DNA of 5,598 nt, taken from the NCBI GenBank assembly GCA_964439605.1, contig CAYTPC010000119.1, positions 1 to 5,598 of the forward strand, in the 5' to 3' direction. The stretch's first letter is position 1; each line of letters opens with the position of its first letter. The notes below the pieces were generated by a model. It was not told the DNA's origin. It worked only from the letters and a program-made list of their open reading frames with translations, and did not search any database. The translations under genes were made by a program, and so were the position numbers. Origin of the DNA: JAITWT01 sp964439605 (GTDB taxonomy: Bacteria; Pseudomonadota; Gammaproteobacteria; Burkholderiales; Burkholderiaceae_C). Below, piece by piece: positions 1 to 5,598 of the stretch.

Positions 1-725
1 GCGGCGTGCCGTTCGTGCAGGTGGCGACCACGCTGCTGGCGCAGGTCGATTCATCGGTCGGCGGCAAAACCGGAATCAACCACCCGCTGGGCAAGAACAT
101 GATCGGCGCGTTCTATCAGCCGCTGGCCGTGCTGTGCGACCTGGCCACGCTCGATACGCTGCCGCCGCGCGAACTGAGCGCCGGGCTGGCCGAGGTCATC
201 AAGTACGGGCCGATCCACGACATGGCTTTCTTCGACTGGATCGAGGCGAACATCGATGCGCTGCTGGCGCGCGATGCGGCGGCGCTGGCGCACGCGGGGC
301 GGCGCAGTTGCGAGATCAAGGCGTGGGTCGTGGGGTGTGACGAGCGCGAGTCGGGGTTGCGCGCGATCCTTAATTTCGGCCACACCTTCGGCCATGCGAT
401 CGAAGCCGGGATGGGCTATGGCCAATGGCTGCACGGCGAGGCCGTGGGTTGCGGCATGGTGATGGCGGCCCAGCTTTCGCAGCGGCTTGGCGGCGTCGAT
501 GCGGCTTTCGTGCGGCGCCTGACACGTTTGATCGAGCGTGCCGGGCTGCCGGTGGCAGGGCCGGCGCTGGGGCCGCGGCGCTATCTGGAACTGATGCGCG
601 TGGACAAGAAGGCCGAGGCGGGAGAGATCCGCTTCGTGCTGCTCGATGCGCCCGGCACGGCCGTGGTGCGCGCCGCGCCCGATGCGCTGGTGTGCGAGGT
701 GATCGCGCAGTGCAGCGCGGCGTGA
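1..725 (+). CDS. aroB: 3-dehydroquinate synthase, 5'-truncated by window edge
   Basis: Converts DAHP to 3-dehydroquinate, the second step of the shikimate pathway, using NAD and a divalent metal in the cytoplasm. Only about 240 C-terminal residues are in the window; family members are around 360 residues, so the N-terminal NAD-binding part is missing because of the window edge, not a mutation. The frame is open to the left edge, so the GTG at 6 is internal. Visible signatures are the stretch VDSSVGGKTGIN followed by HPLGKNMIGAFYQP, and the three expected metal ligands: Glu of AEVIKYG (codon 192-194), the first His of GHTFGHAIE (381-383) and the His of LHGEAV (432-434). A VDKK motif lies near the C-terminus. 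The stop TGA (723-725) lies within the start region of dgt, so the two are probably translationally coupled. The family call is secure from motifs; all expected active-site residues of this part are present. Confidence 0.97.
   Translation, partial: GVPFVQVATTLLAQVDSSVGGKTGINHPLGKNMIGAFYQPLAVLCDLATLDTLPPRELSAGLAEVIKYGPIHDMAFFDWIEANIDALLARDAAALAHAGRRSCEIKAWVVGCDERESGLRAILNFGHTFGHAIEAGMGYGQWLHGEAVGCGMVMAAQLSQRLGGVDAAFVRRLTRLIERAGLPVAGPALGPRRYLELMRVDKKAEAGEIRFVLLDAPGTAVVRAAPDALVCEVIAQCSAA
696..704 (+). promoter_or_regulatory. Strong ribosome binding site for dgt inside aroB
   Basis: GAGGTGATC at 696-704 is complementary over nine bases to the usual 3' end of bacterial 16S rRNA (reads ...GATCACCTCCTTA). 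Its end is 5 bases before the GTG at 710 and 17 bases before the GTG at 722, so it favours 710 as the dgt start. It lies within the last codons of aroB (encoding part of CEVIAQ), so coding constraint also shapes it. Confidence 0.5.
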
Positions 726-1861
726 GTCTGGCGCCTTACGCCAGCAATGCCGCGCAATCACGCGGCCGGCGGTACCCGGAGCCATCGGCGCTCACGCACG
801 ATGCCTTCCAGCTCGACCGCGACCGCATCGTGCATTCATCGGCTTTCCGCCGCCTGGTTTACAAGACGCAGGTGTTCCTCAACCACGAGGGCGACCTGTT
901 TCGCACGCGGCTGACGCATTCGCTCGAAGTGGCGCAACTGGGCCGGTCGATCGCGCGCGGGCTGCGGCTCAATGAGGATTTGGTGGAAACCATCGCGCTG
1001 GCGCACGACCTGGGCCACACGCCGTTCGGCCACGCGGGGCAGCATGCGCTCGATGCCTGCATGGCGGCGCACGGCGGCTTCGAACACAACCTGCAAAGCC
1101 TGCGTGTGGTCGATGCGCTGGAGCAGCGGTATCCGCGCTTCGATGGCTTGAACCTGAGCTTCGAGACGCGCGAGGGCATCCTCAAGCACTGTTCGCAGGC
1201 CAACGCGCAGCGCATCGAGGCGGCCGAGCCCGGCGGCGTGGCGCGGCGTTTTCTCGACCGCACGCAGCCCAGCCTGGAAGCGCAACTGTGCAACCTGGCC
1301 GATGAGATCGCCTACAACGCGCACGATATCGACGACGGCGTGCGTTCGGGCCTGTTGTGCATCGAGCAGTTGGCCGGCGTGGAGCTGTTCGAGCGTTTCC
1401 GGCGCGAGGCGCTCGATGAATATCCGCAACTGCGCCAGCAGGATCGCCGCCTGTTGTATGAAAGCATCCGCCGCATGCTGGGCGCGCAGATCCATGACGT
1501 GATCGAAGCCAGCGCCAGGGCCATTGCCGATTGCGCGCCTGCAAGCGCCGATGCGGCGCGCGCGGCGCCGCCGCTCATCGGCTTCGGACCGGCCATGCGT
1601 GCGCAGGCGGCCCAGCTCAAGCGTTTTTTGTTTGCCAACCTGTACCGCCATCCGCGCGTGGTGCAAACCGTGGAGCGGGCGCAGCAGGCGGTGCGGGACT
1701 TGTTCGACGCCTACGCCAGCGGCGCGGCCGCCTTGCCCGGCGGGAATGCCGCGCACGAGGATCGCCACCGCGCGGTGGCCGATTACATCGCGGGTATGAC
1801 GGATCGCTTCGCGCTGCGCGAACACGAGCGCCTGACCGGAAAGGTCTGGGAAGCGCAGTGA
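710..1861 (+). CDS. dgt: Deoxyguanosinetriphosphate triphosphohydrolase-like HD-domain protein (dGTPase type 2)
   Basis: Predicted cytoplasmic metal-dependent phosphohydrolase that cleaves dNTPs to deoxynucleoside plus triphosphate, the family's known reaction; actual nucleotide preference of this type-2 subfamily is not readable from sequence. At 383 residues it matches the shorter type-2 group, not the roughly 500-residue E. coli Dgt. Signatures counted from GTG 710: FRRLVYKTQVF (about 46-56), TRLTHSLEVAQ with metal-ligand His70, the HD pair His99-Asp100 in AHDLGHTPFGHAG, EHNLQSLR (125-132), and Asp198 in ADEIAYNAHDIDDG. Start 710 is chosen because of the GAGGTGATC ribosome site just upstream. 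GTG 722, overlapping the aroB stop as GTGA, is an alternative giving 379 residues and MSLAPYAS as N-terminus. The longer open frame further upstream is a shadow of aroB. The stop TGA (1859-1861) overlaps the next start. Adjacency to aroB is a recurring arrangement in Betaproteobacteria, to my knowledge. Confidence 0.93.
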   Translation: MQRGVSLAPYASNAAQSRGRRYPEPSALTHDAFQLDRDRIVHSSAFRRLVYKTQVFLNHEGDLFRTRLTHSLEVAQLGRSIARGLRLNEDLVETIALAHDLGHTPFGHAGQHALDACMAAHGGFEHNLQSLRVVDALEQRYPRFDGLNLSFETREGILKHCSQANAQRIEAAEPGGVARRFLDRTQPSLEAQLCNLADEIAYNAHDIDDGVRSGLLCIEQLAGVELFERFRREALDEYPQLRQQDRRLLYESIRRMLGAQIHDVIEASARAIADCAPASADAARAAPPLIGFGPAMRAQAAQLKRFLFANLYRHPRVVQTVERAQQAVRDLFDAYASGAAALPGGNAAHEDRHRAVADYIAGMTDRFALREHERLTGKVWEAQ

Positions 1862-3129
1862 CTCGCCCAGTTTCGGCTTCGCGCTTACCCCTGGCCGCGC
1901 TCGCCGTGGTGCTGGCTGGCGTGAGCGTCGCCTTGCACGTGGGCAAGCTGCCGCCGGCTGTGCCGGCCTTGCAGGCCGGGCTGGGCATCAGCCTGGTGGA
2001 AGCGGGTTTCCTGTTGTCGCTGGTGCAGGTGGCGGGGATGACGCTCGGGTTGGCCGTGGGGCTGGCCGCTGACGTGCTGGGTCTGCGGCGCTGCATGTTG
2101 TCCGGGCTCGCGCTGCTGGCTGTGGCGAGCGCATTGGGCGCTGCCGTGCAGCCCGGTCCGCACGCTTTGTCATGGCTGCTGATTTTGCGCGCGCTTGAAG
2201 GGCTGGGTTTCTTGCTCGCGGCCATGCCGGGCCCGGCGCTGATCCGCCAGCTCGCGCCGATCGGCCGCGAAAAATTCACGCTCGGTTTGTGGAGCGCGTA
2301 CATGCCCTTCGGCGTAACGCTGGCGCTGCTGGCCGGGCCGCTGCTCATCGGCTGGACGGGCTGGCGCGGCTGGTGGGGGCTGTTGTCCTTGCTGTCGGCG
2401 CTCGCGAGCCTCGGGCTTGTGCTGTGGGTGCCGCGCGACAGGCGCCTTGCGCGCGGCGGGCCCGCGCCCGTGCCGTGGGCGGTGCGCTTGCGCGAAACCT
2501 GGGGCGCGGGCGGCCCGCGTGCGCTGGCGCTGAGTTTTGCGGTGTATTCCTCACAGTGGATCGCCGTGATCGGCTTTCTGCCCACGATCTATGCCCGGGC
2601 GGGCGTCTCCGCGGGCGGAATGGCTGTGCTCACGGCGGGTGCGGCGGCGATGAACATCGCCGGGAATCTCATCGGCGGGCGGCTGCTGCAAGCCGGCGTG
2701 GCGCCGCAGCGCCTGCTGCTCTGGGGCTTCGCGGCGATGGTGCTGGGCACGCTGGCGGCCTTCGCTCAATGGCGGCTGGGCACGCAGGTCTGGCAACTGC
2801 CGGCGGCCGGGCGCTACGTCGCGGTGTGCGTGTTCTCGCTGTGCGGCGGCGTGGTGCCGGCCACCTTGTTCATGCTGTCGGTGCGGTTTGCGCCTTCGCC
2901 GGCGACGGTGTCCACCACTGTGGGCCTGATGCAGCAGGCTTCGTCTTTCGGGCAATTCGCGGCGCCGCCGCTGGTCGCCTGGCTTGCGCGCCAGGCCGGC
3001 GGCTGGCACTGGACCTGGGCCGTGACCGGCGCTCTGTCCCTCATCGGGATCGTGATGGCCATGCGTGTGAGCGCGCTGCTCGGCGATGCCGGGTATTCTT
3101 CTGCCTCATCGACAGGCAGCCGGGTATGA
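1858..3129 (+). CDS. MFS transporter, CynX/NimT-like
   Basis: A 423-residue, very hydrophobic protein with about 12 predicted inner-membrane helices, the standard size of a major facilitator superfamily carrier. The first helix runs about residues 10-27 and leads into HVGKLPPAVPAL, a segment I associate with CynX/NimT-type members. The loop after helix 2 has the MFS motif A pattern Gly68-x3-Asp72-x2-Gly75-x-Arg77-Arg78. RALEGLGF (111-118) resembles the conserved helix 4 region with its Arg. A hydrophilic central loop (about 192-218, Arg/Pro rich) separates the two six-helix halves. The substrate cannot be told: relatives include cyanate, 2-nitroimidazole and other small-anion carriers. The GTG start (1858-1860) overlaps the dgt stop in a GTGA, with a purine-rich GGGAAG just upstream as a weak ribosome site; a longer upstream frame is a dgt shadow. 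Local GC is very high (about 83% in one hand-counted 60-base stretch at 2461-2520). The stop overlaps a small reading frame. Confidence 0.88.
   Translation: MTRPVSASRLPLAALAVVLAGVSVALHVGKLPPAVPALQAGLGISLVEAGFLLSLVQVAGMTLGLAVGLAADVLGLRRCMLSGLALLAVASALGAAVQPGPHALSWLLILRALEGLGFLLAAMPGPALIRQLAPIGREKFTLGLWSAYMPFGVTLALLAGPLLIGWTGWRGWWGLLSLLSALASLGLVLWVPRDRRLARGGPAPVPWAVRLRETWGAGGPRALALSFAVYSSQWIAVIGFLPTIYARAGVSAGGMAVLTAGAAAMNIAGNLIGGRLLQAGVAPQRLLLWGFAAMVLGTLAAFAQWRLGTQVWQLPAAGRYVAVCVFSLCGGVVPATLFMLSVRFAPSPATVSTTVGLMQQASSFGQFAAPPLVAWLARQAGGWHWTWAVTGALSLIGIVMAMRVSALLGDAGYSSASSTGSRV
3088..3127 (+). repeat. 9-bp direct repeat flanking a small hairpin at the MFS 3' end
   Basis: GCCGGGTAT occurs at 3088-3096 and again at 3119-3127, 31 bases apart. 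Between them CTGCCT (3101-3106) and AGGCAG (3114-3119) form a perfect 6-bp stem with a 7-base loop. The second repeat contains the first two bases of the ATG of the 33-codon frame. The elements lie in the last codons of the transporter gene, so they may be chance in GC-rich coding DNA. No T-run follows directly, so this is not a normal terminator. Confidence 0.4.
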
Positions 3130-3227
3130 CAGTCAAACCGTTTTCTTTTACGACGCCGTTCGGGCCGGGCTTGCCGAGGCTGCGTCCGGGAGCGAAGGCG
3201 GCCGGTGCGAAAGTGGGGACCAGATGA
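3126..3227 (+). CDS. Possible 33-residue leader or coupling peptide
   Basis: A small frame that starts with ATG overlapping the MFS stop (ATGA at 3126-3129) and ends with TGA overlapping the methyltransferase ATG (ATGA at 3224-3227), filling the intergenic gap exactly. The product would be 33 residues with three Lys, three Arg and no acidic residue, rich in Gly, Pro and Ala, beginning MTVKPFSFTTPF. There is no signal peptide, membrane helix or recognisable domain. No strong ribosome site precedes it; translation would depend on ribosomes finishing the transporter gene. The double 4-base overlap is the main argument for it being real; coding as a functional peptide is unproven. It may serve only to carry ribosomes to the methyltransferase start, or be chance. 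Confidence 0.33.
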   Translation: MTVKPFSFTTPFGPGLPRLRPGAKAAGAKVGTR

Positions 3228-4078
3228 AAACCACCGGGTTGGAACGCGCGCGAGCCGAGGTGCAGGCCGAGCTGCGCCCTGGGCAGTCGGTCGAGCTGCT
3301 CAAGGAGTTGCACATCCTCACGCGCGAAGGGCGTTTGAACCAGGATTCGCGGCGCAAGCTCAAGCAGGTCGAGCACCTGTACCAGTTCATTGAAAAACTG
3401 CTGCTCGAACTGCCCGGCCAGGGCGAACATGCGACGCTGGCCGATCACGGCGCGGGCAAATCCTATCTGGGCTTCATCCTGTACGACTTGTTCTTTCGCC
3501 ATCGTGCGGGCGGGCATGTGTATGGCATCGAAACGCGCGCCGAACTGGTCGAACGTTCGCGTGAACTGGCGCGGCGGCTGGGTTTTGCGCGCATGTCCTT
3601 CCTCAACCTCAGCGCCGCGCAGGCCGTCGATTACACCGGACTGCCGCCGTGCATCGACATGGTGACCGCGCTGCACGCCTGCGATACCGCCACTGACGAT
3701 GCGATCGCCTTCGGCCTCGCCAAGCAGGCGCGCTTCATGGTGCTGGTGCCGTGCTGCCAAGCCGAAGTCGCCGCCTGCCTGCGCAAAGACAAGGCGCTGG
3801 CCTTGTCACGCACGCCGCTGGCCGAACTGTGGCGCCACCCGCTGCATACGCGCGAGATCGGCAGCCAGATCACCAACGTGCTGCGCTGCCTGTACCTCGA
3901 AGCGCAGGGTTACCAGGTGACGGTGACCGAACTCGTGGGCTGGGAACACAGTCTGAAGAACGAATTGATCATCGCGCGCCGCACCGGCCATCGCAAAGCC
4001 AGCGCGGCTGTGCGGCTGCGTGAGCTGCTCGCGCAATTCGGCCTCGAAGCCCTGGGCGAGCGGCGATTCGGGCTGTGA
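3224..4078 (+). CDS. SAM-dependent methyltransferase (Methyltransf_32-like)
   Basis: A 284-residue predicted cytoplasmic class I methyltransferase. After a charged helical N-terminus (1-60) comes the SAM-binding motif I, Asp74-His-Gly-Ala-Gly-Lys79-Ser-Tyr-Leu, followed by VYGIETRAEL where Glu103 fits the acidic residue that binds the SAM ribose. TALHACDTATDDAIAFGL (about 148-164) and VPCCQAEV (175-182) match the LHACD...DDA and PCC signatures I associate with the Methyltransf_32 family. The substrate is unknown; some eukaryotic relatives act on RNA or protein, but that cannot be transferred. ATG 3224 is chosen because GTGGGGA lies just upstream (3213-3219) and it overlaps the stop of the 33-codon frame. 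The alternative ATG at 3086 would overlap the transporter by 44 bases and add a non-conserved-looking segment. It is the last gene of the packed plus-strand train; 23 bases separate it from the transposase gene. Confidence 0.85.
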   Translation: MKTTGLERARAEVQAELRPGQSVELLKELHILTREGRLNQDSRRKLKQVEHLYQFIEKLLLELPGQGEHATLADHGAGKSYLGFILYDLFFRHRAGGHVYGIETRAELVERSRELARRLGFARMSFLNLSAAQAVDYTGLPPCIDMVTALHACDTATDDAIAFGLAKQARFMVLVPCCQAEVAACLRKDKALALSRTPLAELWRHPLHTREIGSQITNVLRCLYLEAQGYQVTVTELVGWEHSLKNELIIARRTGHRKASAAVRLRELLAQFGLEALGERRFGL

Positions 4079-4086
4079 AAGGGCCC

Positions 4087-4091
4087 AAAGG
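4087..4091 (+). promoter_or_regulatory. Ribosome binding site deciding the transposase start
   Basis: AAAGG sits 10 bases before the ATG at 4102, an acceptable if slightly long spacing. An in-frame TTG at 4096 would be only 4 bases from it, so ATG 4102 is preferred. The 23-base gap after the methyltransferase stop also holds the palindrome GGGCCC (4081-4086). I see no -35/-10 promoter there. Confidence 0.4.
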
Positions 4092-4101
4092 TTGATTGCG
4101 C

Positions 4102-4848
4102 ATGGCCCGTCTTGCCCGCCTCACGCTGCCCAACCAGCCGCACCACATCATCCAGCACGGCAACAACCGGCAGGCCATCTTCATCGATGACGCCGACCGC
4201 GAGACGATGCTCGACATCATCGACGGCGAGGCGCGGCGTTTTCAGGTGGCGCTGCATGCCTACGTGCTGATGAACGATCACTTCCACCTGCTGGCCACGC
4301 CAACCACCGCCGAAGGCGTGCCGCAGTGGATGCAGGCCGTGGGCCGGCGCTACGTGCGCTACTTCAACGATCGCCACGGCCGCAGCGGCACGTTGTGGGG
4401 AGGCCGCTACCGCAGCACGCTGATCCAGGCCGGGCGCTACCTGCTGGACTGCATGGTTTACATCGACCTCAACCCGGTGCGCGCCGGCCTCGCCGCCGAG
4501 GCGCGCGACTGGCCCTGGTCCAGCCATGCGCACTATGCCGGGCGGCGCAATGACAAGCTCATCACGCCGCATCCGCTGTACTGGGCGCTGGGCAACACCC
4601 CCTTTGCCCGCGAGGCCGCTTACGGCGAACGGGTGCGCAACGGCATCTCGCAGGCCGATCAGAAGACGCTCACCGAGGCCGCCCTGAACGGCTGGGCGGC
4701 CGGGGATGCGGAGTTTTTGGACGCGCTGCAAAAAGCAACGCAGCGGCGCGTGAGCAAGGGCAGGGCGGGAAGGCCCCGGCGGCCTCGGGTTGTGGGTGAT
4801 GAAGCGGATGTGAAGGGGCAGGGCGGGAAGAATGTGGGGCCAAGGTGA
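4102..4848 (+). CDS. REP-associated-type tyrosine transposase (Y1/HUH superfamily)
   Basis: A 248-residue single-strand DNA nicking-joining enzyme of the IS200/IS605-related Y1 superfamily, RAYT-like. The opening MARLARLTLPNQPHHIIQHGNNRQAIF is typical of this domesticated transposase group. The HUH metal-binding pair is His60-Phe-His62 in LMNDHFHLL (codons 4279-4287). GTLWGGRYRS (96-105) and YIDLNPVRAGL (120-130) follow; Tyr120 (codon 4459-4461) aligns by position before LNP with the catalytic tyrosine of the E. coli RAYT. The C-terminus has the basic GRPRRPR, then a Gly/Lys-rich tail of about 20 residues that looks unlike a conserved domain. Known RAYTs act on REP palindromes and are usually immobile single-copy genes. 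No insertion-sequence ends, target duplication or clear REP is visible here, so it may be a resident gene. It could be co-transcribed with the methyltransferase 23 bases upstream. The enzyme looks intact. Confidence 0.9.
   Translation: MARLARLTLPNQPHHIIQHGNNRQAIFIDDADRETMLDIIDGEARRFQVALHAYVLMNDHFHLLATPTTAEGVPQWMQAVGRRYVRYFNDRHGRSGTLWGGRYRSTLIQAGRYLLDCMVYIDLNPVRAGLAAEARDWPWSSHAHYAGRRNDKLITPHPLYWALGNTPFAREAAYGERVRNGISQADQKTLTEAALNGWAAGDAEFLDALQKATQRRVSKGRAGRPRRPRVVGDEADVKGQGGKNVGPR
4758..4830 (+). repeat. 15-bp direct repeat in the transposase 3' end
   Basis: GGGCAGGGCGGGAAG is found twice, at 4758-4772 and 4816-4830, with a 58-base offset. Because 58 is not a multiple of three, the copies are read in different frames (KGRAGR versus KGQGGK), so protein-level repetition does not explain it. 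The second copy is part of a run of G-tracts (4815-4839). The repeat may be a DNA- or RNA-level element, or a local duplication that later changed the reading-frame tail. Confidence 0.6.
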
Positions 4849-4874
4849 GGGCGTAGCTGGCCTTTACCCTTTTG
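4838..4874 (+). terminator. Weak hairpin and T-rich stretch between convergent genes
   Basis: GGCCA (4838-4842) pairs with TGGCC (4858-4862) around a 15-base loop, followed by the T-rich CTTTACCCTTTT (4862-4873). It straddles the 15-base gap between the transposase stop and the opposing gene's stop, where a terminator would be expected. The stem is short, the loop long and the T-run broken, so the call is weak. Confidence 0.25.
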
Positions 4875-5598
4875 CTTCAAACCGCAGAAAGTCCGCCAGC
4901 CGCTTTGACTCCGCGATCTCGTCGTGCGGCGCCAGCAGGTACTTCCACGGCTTGCCGCCGACGGTTGCGGCGTAGTCCGAGGCATGCCGGCACCAGTTCA
5001 CCGCTGCCGCTGCCTTGGCCTGTACTTCCGGGGTATCGATATCGGCGCGTGCCTTGGTTTCGACCAGCAGGATGCTCGCATCCGTTTCAGCCACAAAGTC
5101 GGGAACGTACTCCGGCTGCTCAGTGCCGAGTTTGTAGTAGATCTGGAACTGTCCTTTCGCAGGCTTGAACCATTTGAGCGCGTCGCGTTCGAGGATGACG
5201 GCAAAGCGCCGCTCCGTATCCGAATCGAATTTCTGCAGCGGATACAGGCAGCGCGCAAAGCCGCCAAACAGCATCTGCCTGATGCGGCCCGGATCGGCCA
5301 CGGTTTCACGGAAATGGTGCACCGTCTCTCCCGCCGCCGTATAGATGCAATCCTTGAGCCGGGTGAAACCGTGGCTGACCTGCACGTCGTATCCCATGGC
5401 CTCTTCCCAGAAATGGGCCATCATCTGCGCGTGGATTTCGCGCGCGATCAGGCGGCGCTCCCGGTCCAGCACGTTGATGGCGTCCTGCTCTGTGAGATAG
5501 CCGCGCAGGTGCGCCACCATTTGGCCCGCCAAGTCGTAAAGCAACCCGGCATGGGTGGGGTAGTCGATGTCGTCGAAATCCACCAGCGCATGGACGAT
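4864..5598 (-). CDS. Type III restriction enzyme Res subunit-like helicase/nuclease, C-terminal part (cut by window edge)
   Basis: The frame is open to the right edge (reads IVHAL before the GTG at 5583), so this is the last 244 residues of a longer protein; the GTG is internal. Numbering from that GTG, a helical region covers about 1-110. A nuclease region follows: SDTERRFAVILERD (121-134), FQIYYK (146-151), then Pro161-Asp162 in YVPDFVAETDASILLVETKA with Glu175 and Lys177, giving a PD...ExK endonuclease motif. This order matches the C-terminal nuclease of type III restriction R subunits, which follow SF2 helicase motors; those motors would lie beyond the window. In a type III system the protein cuts DNA with a Mod methyltransferase partner, not seen here. 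It could also be a stand-alone DEAD/DEAH-type defence protein. It ends with TAA (4864-4866), convergent with the transposase. One hand-counted stretch (5101-5160) is about 55% GC, lower than the upstream operon, hinting at a separate origin. Confidence 0.85.
   Translation of the reverse strand: MVHALVDFDDIDYPTHAGLLYDLAGQMVAHLRGYLTEQDAINVLDRERRLIAREIHAQMMAHFWEEAMGYDVQVSHGFTRLKDCIYTAAGETVHHFRETVADPGRIRQMLFGGFARCLYPLQKFDSDTERRFAVILERDALKWFKPAKGQFQIYYKLGTEQPEYVPDFVAETDASILLVETKARADIDTPEVQAKAAAAVNWCRHASDYAATVGGKPWKYLLAPHDEIAESKRLADFLRFEAKG

Noticed and set aside
51..785. Long antisense frame (244 codons) opposite aroB
   Set aside because: Its product has low-complexity Arg/His/Ala composition and no family resemblance; it is the usual shadow of a GC-rich coding gene.
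836..1825. Antisense frame of 329 codons opposite dgt
   Set aside because: It mirrors the codon pattern of a motif-rich, confidently identified gene on the plus strand and has no recognisable domain.
2289..3227. Long plus-strand frame overlapping the transporter in another phase
   Set aside because: Ala/Arg-rich shadow of the transporter; only its last 33 codons, after the transporter stop, are considered as a possible small gene.
4049..4086. GCCC/GGGC pairings and the GGGCCC palindrome around the methyltransferase stop as a terminator
   Set aside because: Several short competing pairings but no stable single stem and no T-run; the transposase follows 23 bases later with its own ribosome site, so read-through is more likely.
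4031..4101. Inverted repeat GCGCAAT (4031-4037) / ATTGCGC (4095-4101) bracketing the methyltransferase 3' end and touching the transposase start
   Set aside because: Only 7 bp with a 57-base gap, and the same 7-mer also occurs at 4545-4551, so it is easily chance; not a convincing transposon end or operator.
4853..4900. GTAG (4853-4856) followed by GCTGGC and a distant GCCAGC, resembling a REP head and stem
   Set aside because: The loop would be over 30 bases and most of it lies in the Res coding region; REP stems are compact, so this is not called a REP.
1..5598. tRNA, rRNA, CRISPR array, riboswitch or attachment site
   Set aside because: No cloverleaf, regular spaced repeats, long leader region or tRNA-end duplication was recognised; the largest gap between accepted genes is under 100 bases.

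Overview
This high-GC window looks like chromosome from a betaproteobacterium, most likely Burkholderiales-like. That rests on base composition, on aroB followed directly by dgt, and on a type-2 Dgt sequence that resembles betaproteobacterial proteins as I remember them; no search was run. It splits into a tightly packed plus-strand gene train (about 1-4078), a single-domain HUH transposase gene (4102-4848), and, facing it from the right edge, the 3' end of a restriction/helicase gene (4864-5598, minus strand).

The plus-strand train starts with the C-terminal two thirds of 3-dehydroquinate synthase (aroB, cut by the left edge). It continues with a dGTPase-like HD-domain phosphohydrolase (dgt), a 12-helix MFS transporter of the CynX/NimT-like type, and a SAM-dependent methyltransferase of the Methyltransf_32 type. 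The genes nearly all overlap. aroB and dgt overlap by 4 or 16 bases depending on the dgt start. dgt and the MFS gene overlap in a GTGA. The 94-base gap between the MFS gene and the methyltransferase is spanned exactly by a 33-codon reading frame whose start overlaps the MFS stop (ATGA) and whose stop overlaps the methyltransferase start (ATGA). This arrangement implies one polycistronic message with translational coupling. Apart from being co-transcribed, the products have no obvious shared pathway: aromatic amino acid synthesis, nucleotide-pool control, export/import and methyl transfer.

The transposase is a REP-associated-type Y1 (HUH) enzyme with its HxH motif and catalytic Tyr in place. 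No REP palindrome was recognised next to it. Its 3' end is G-rich, carries a 15-bp direct repeat read in two different frames, and has closely spaced G-tracts. It ends 15 bases from the stop of the opposing gene.

The minus-strand gene is the C-terminal end of a type III restriction (Res) subunit-like helicase/nuclease, including a readable PD...ExK nuclease motif. Its helicase domains and any Mod partner lie beyond the right edge. The window therefore appears to cover a boundary between a housekeeping operon and an accessory defence/mobile region. I see no tRNA, rRNA, CRISPR array or convincing promoter. I do not see clear proof of an undescribed system; the most unusual features are the fully overlapping 33-codon frame and the repeat-bearing 3' end of the transposase gene.
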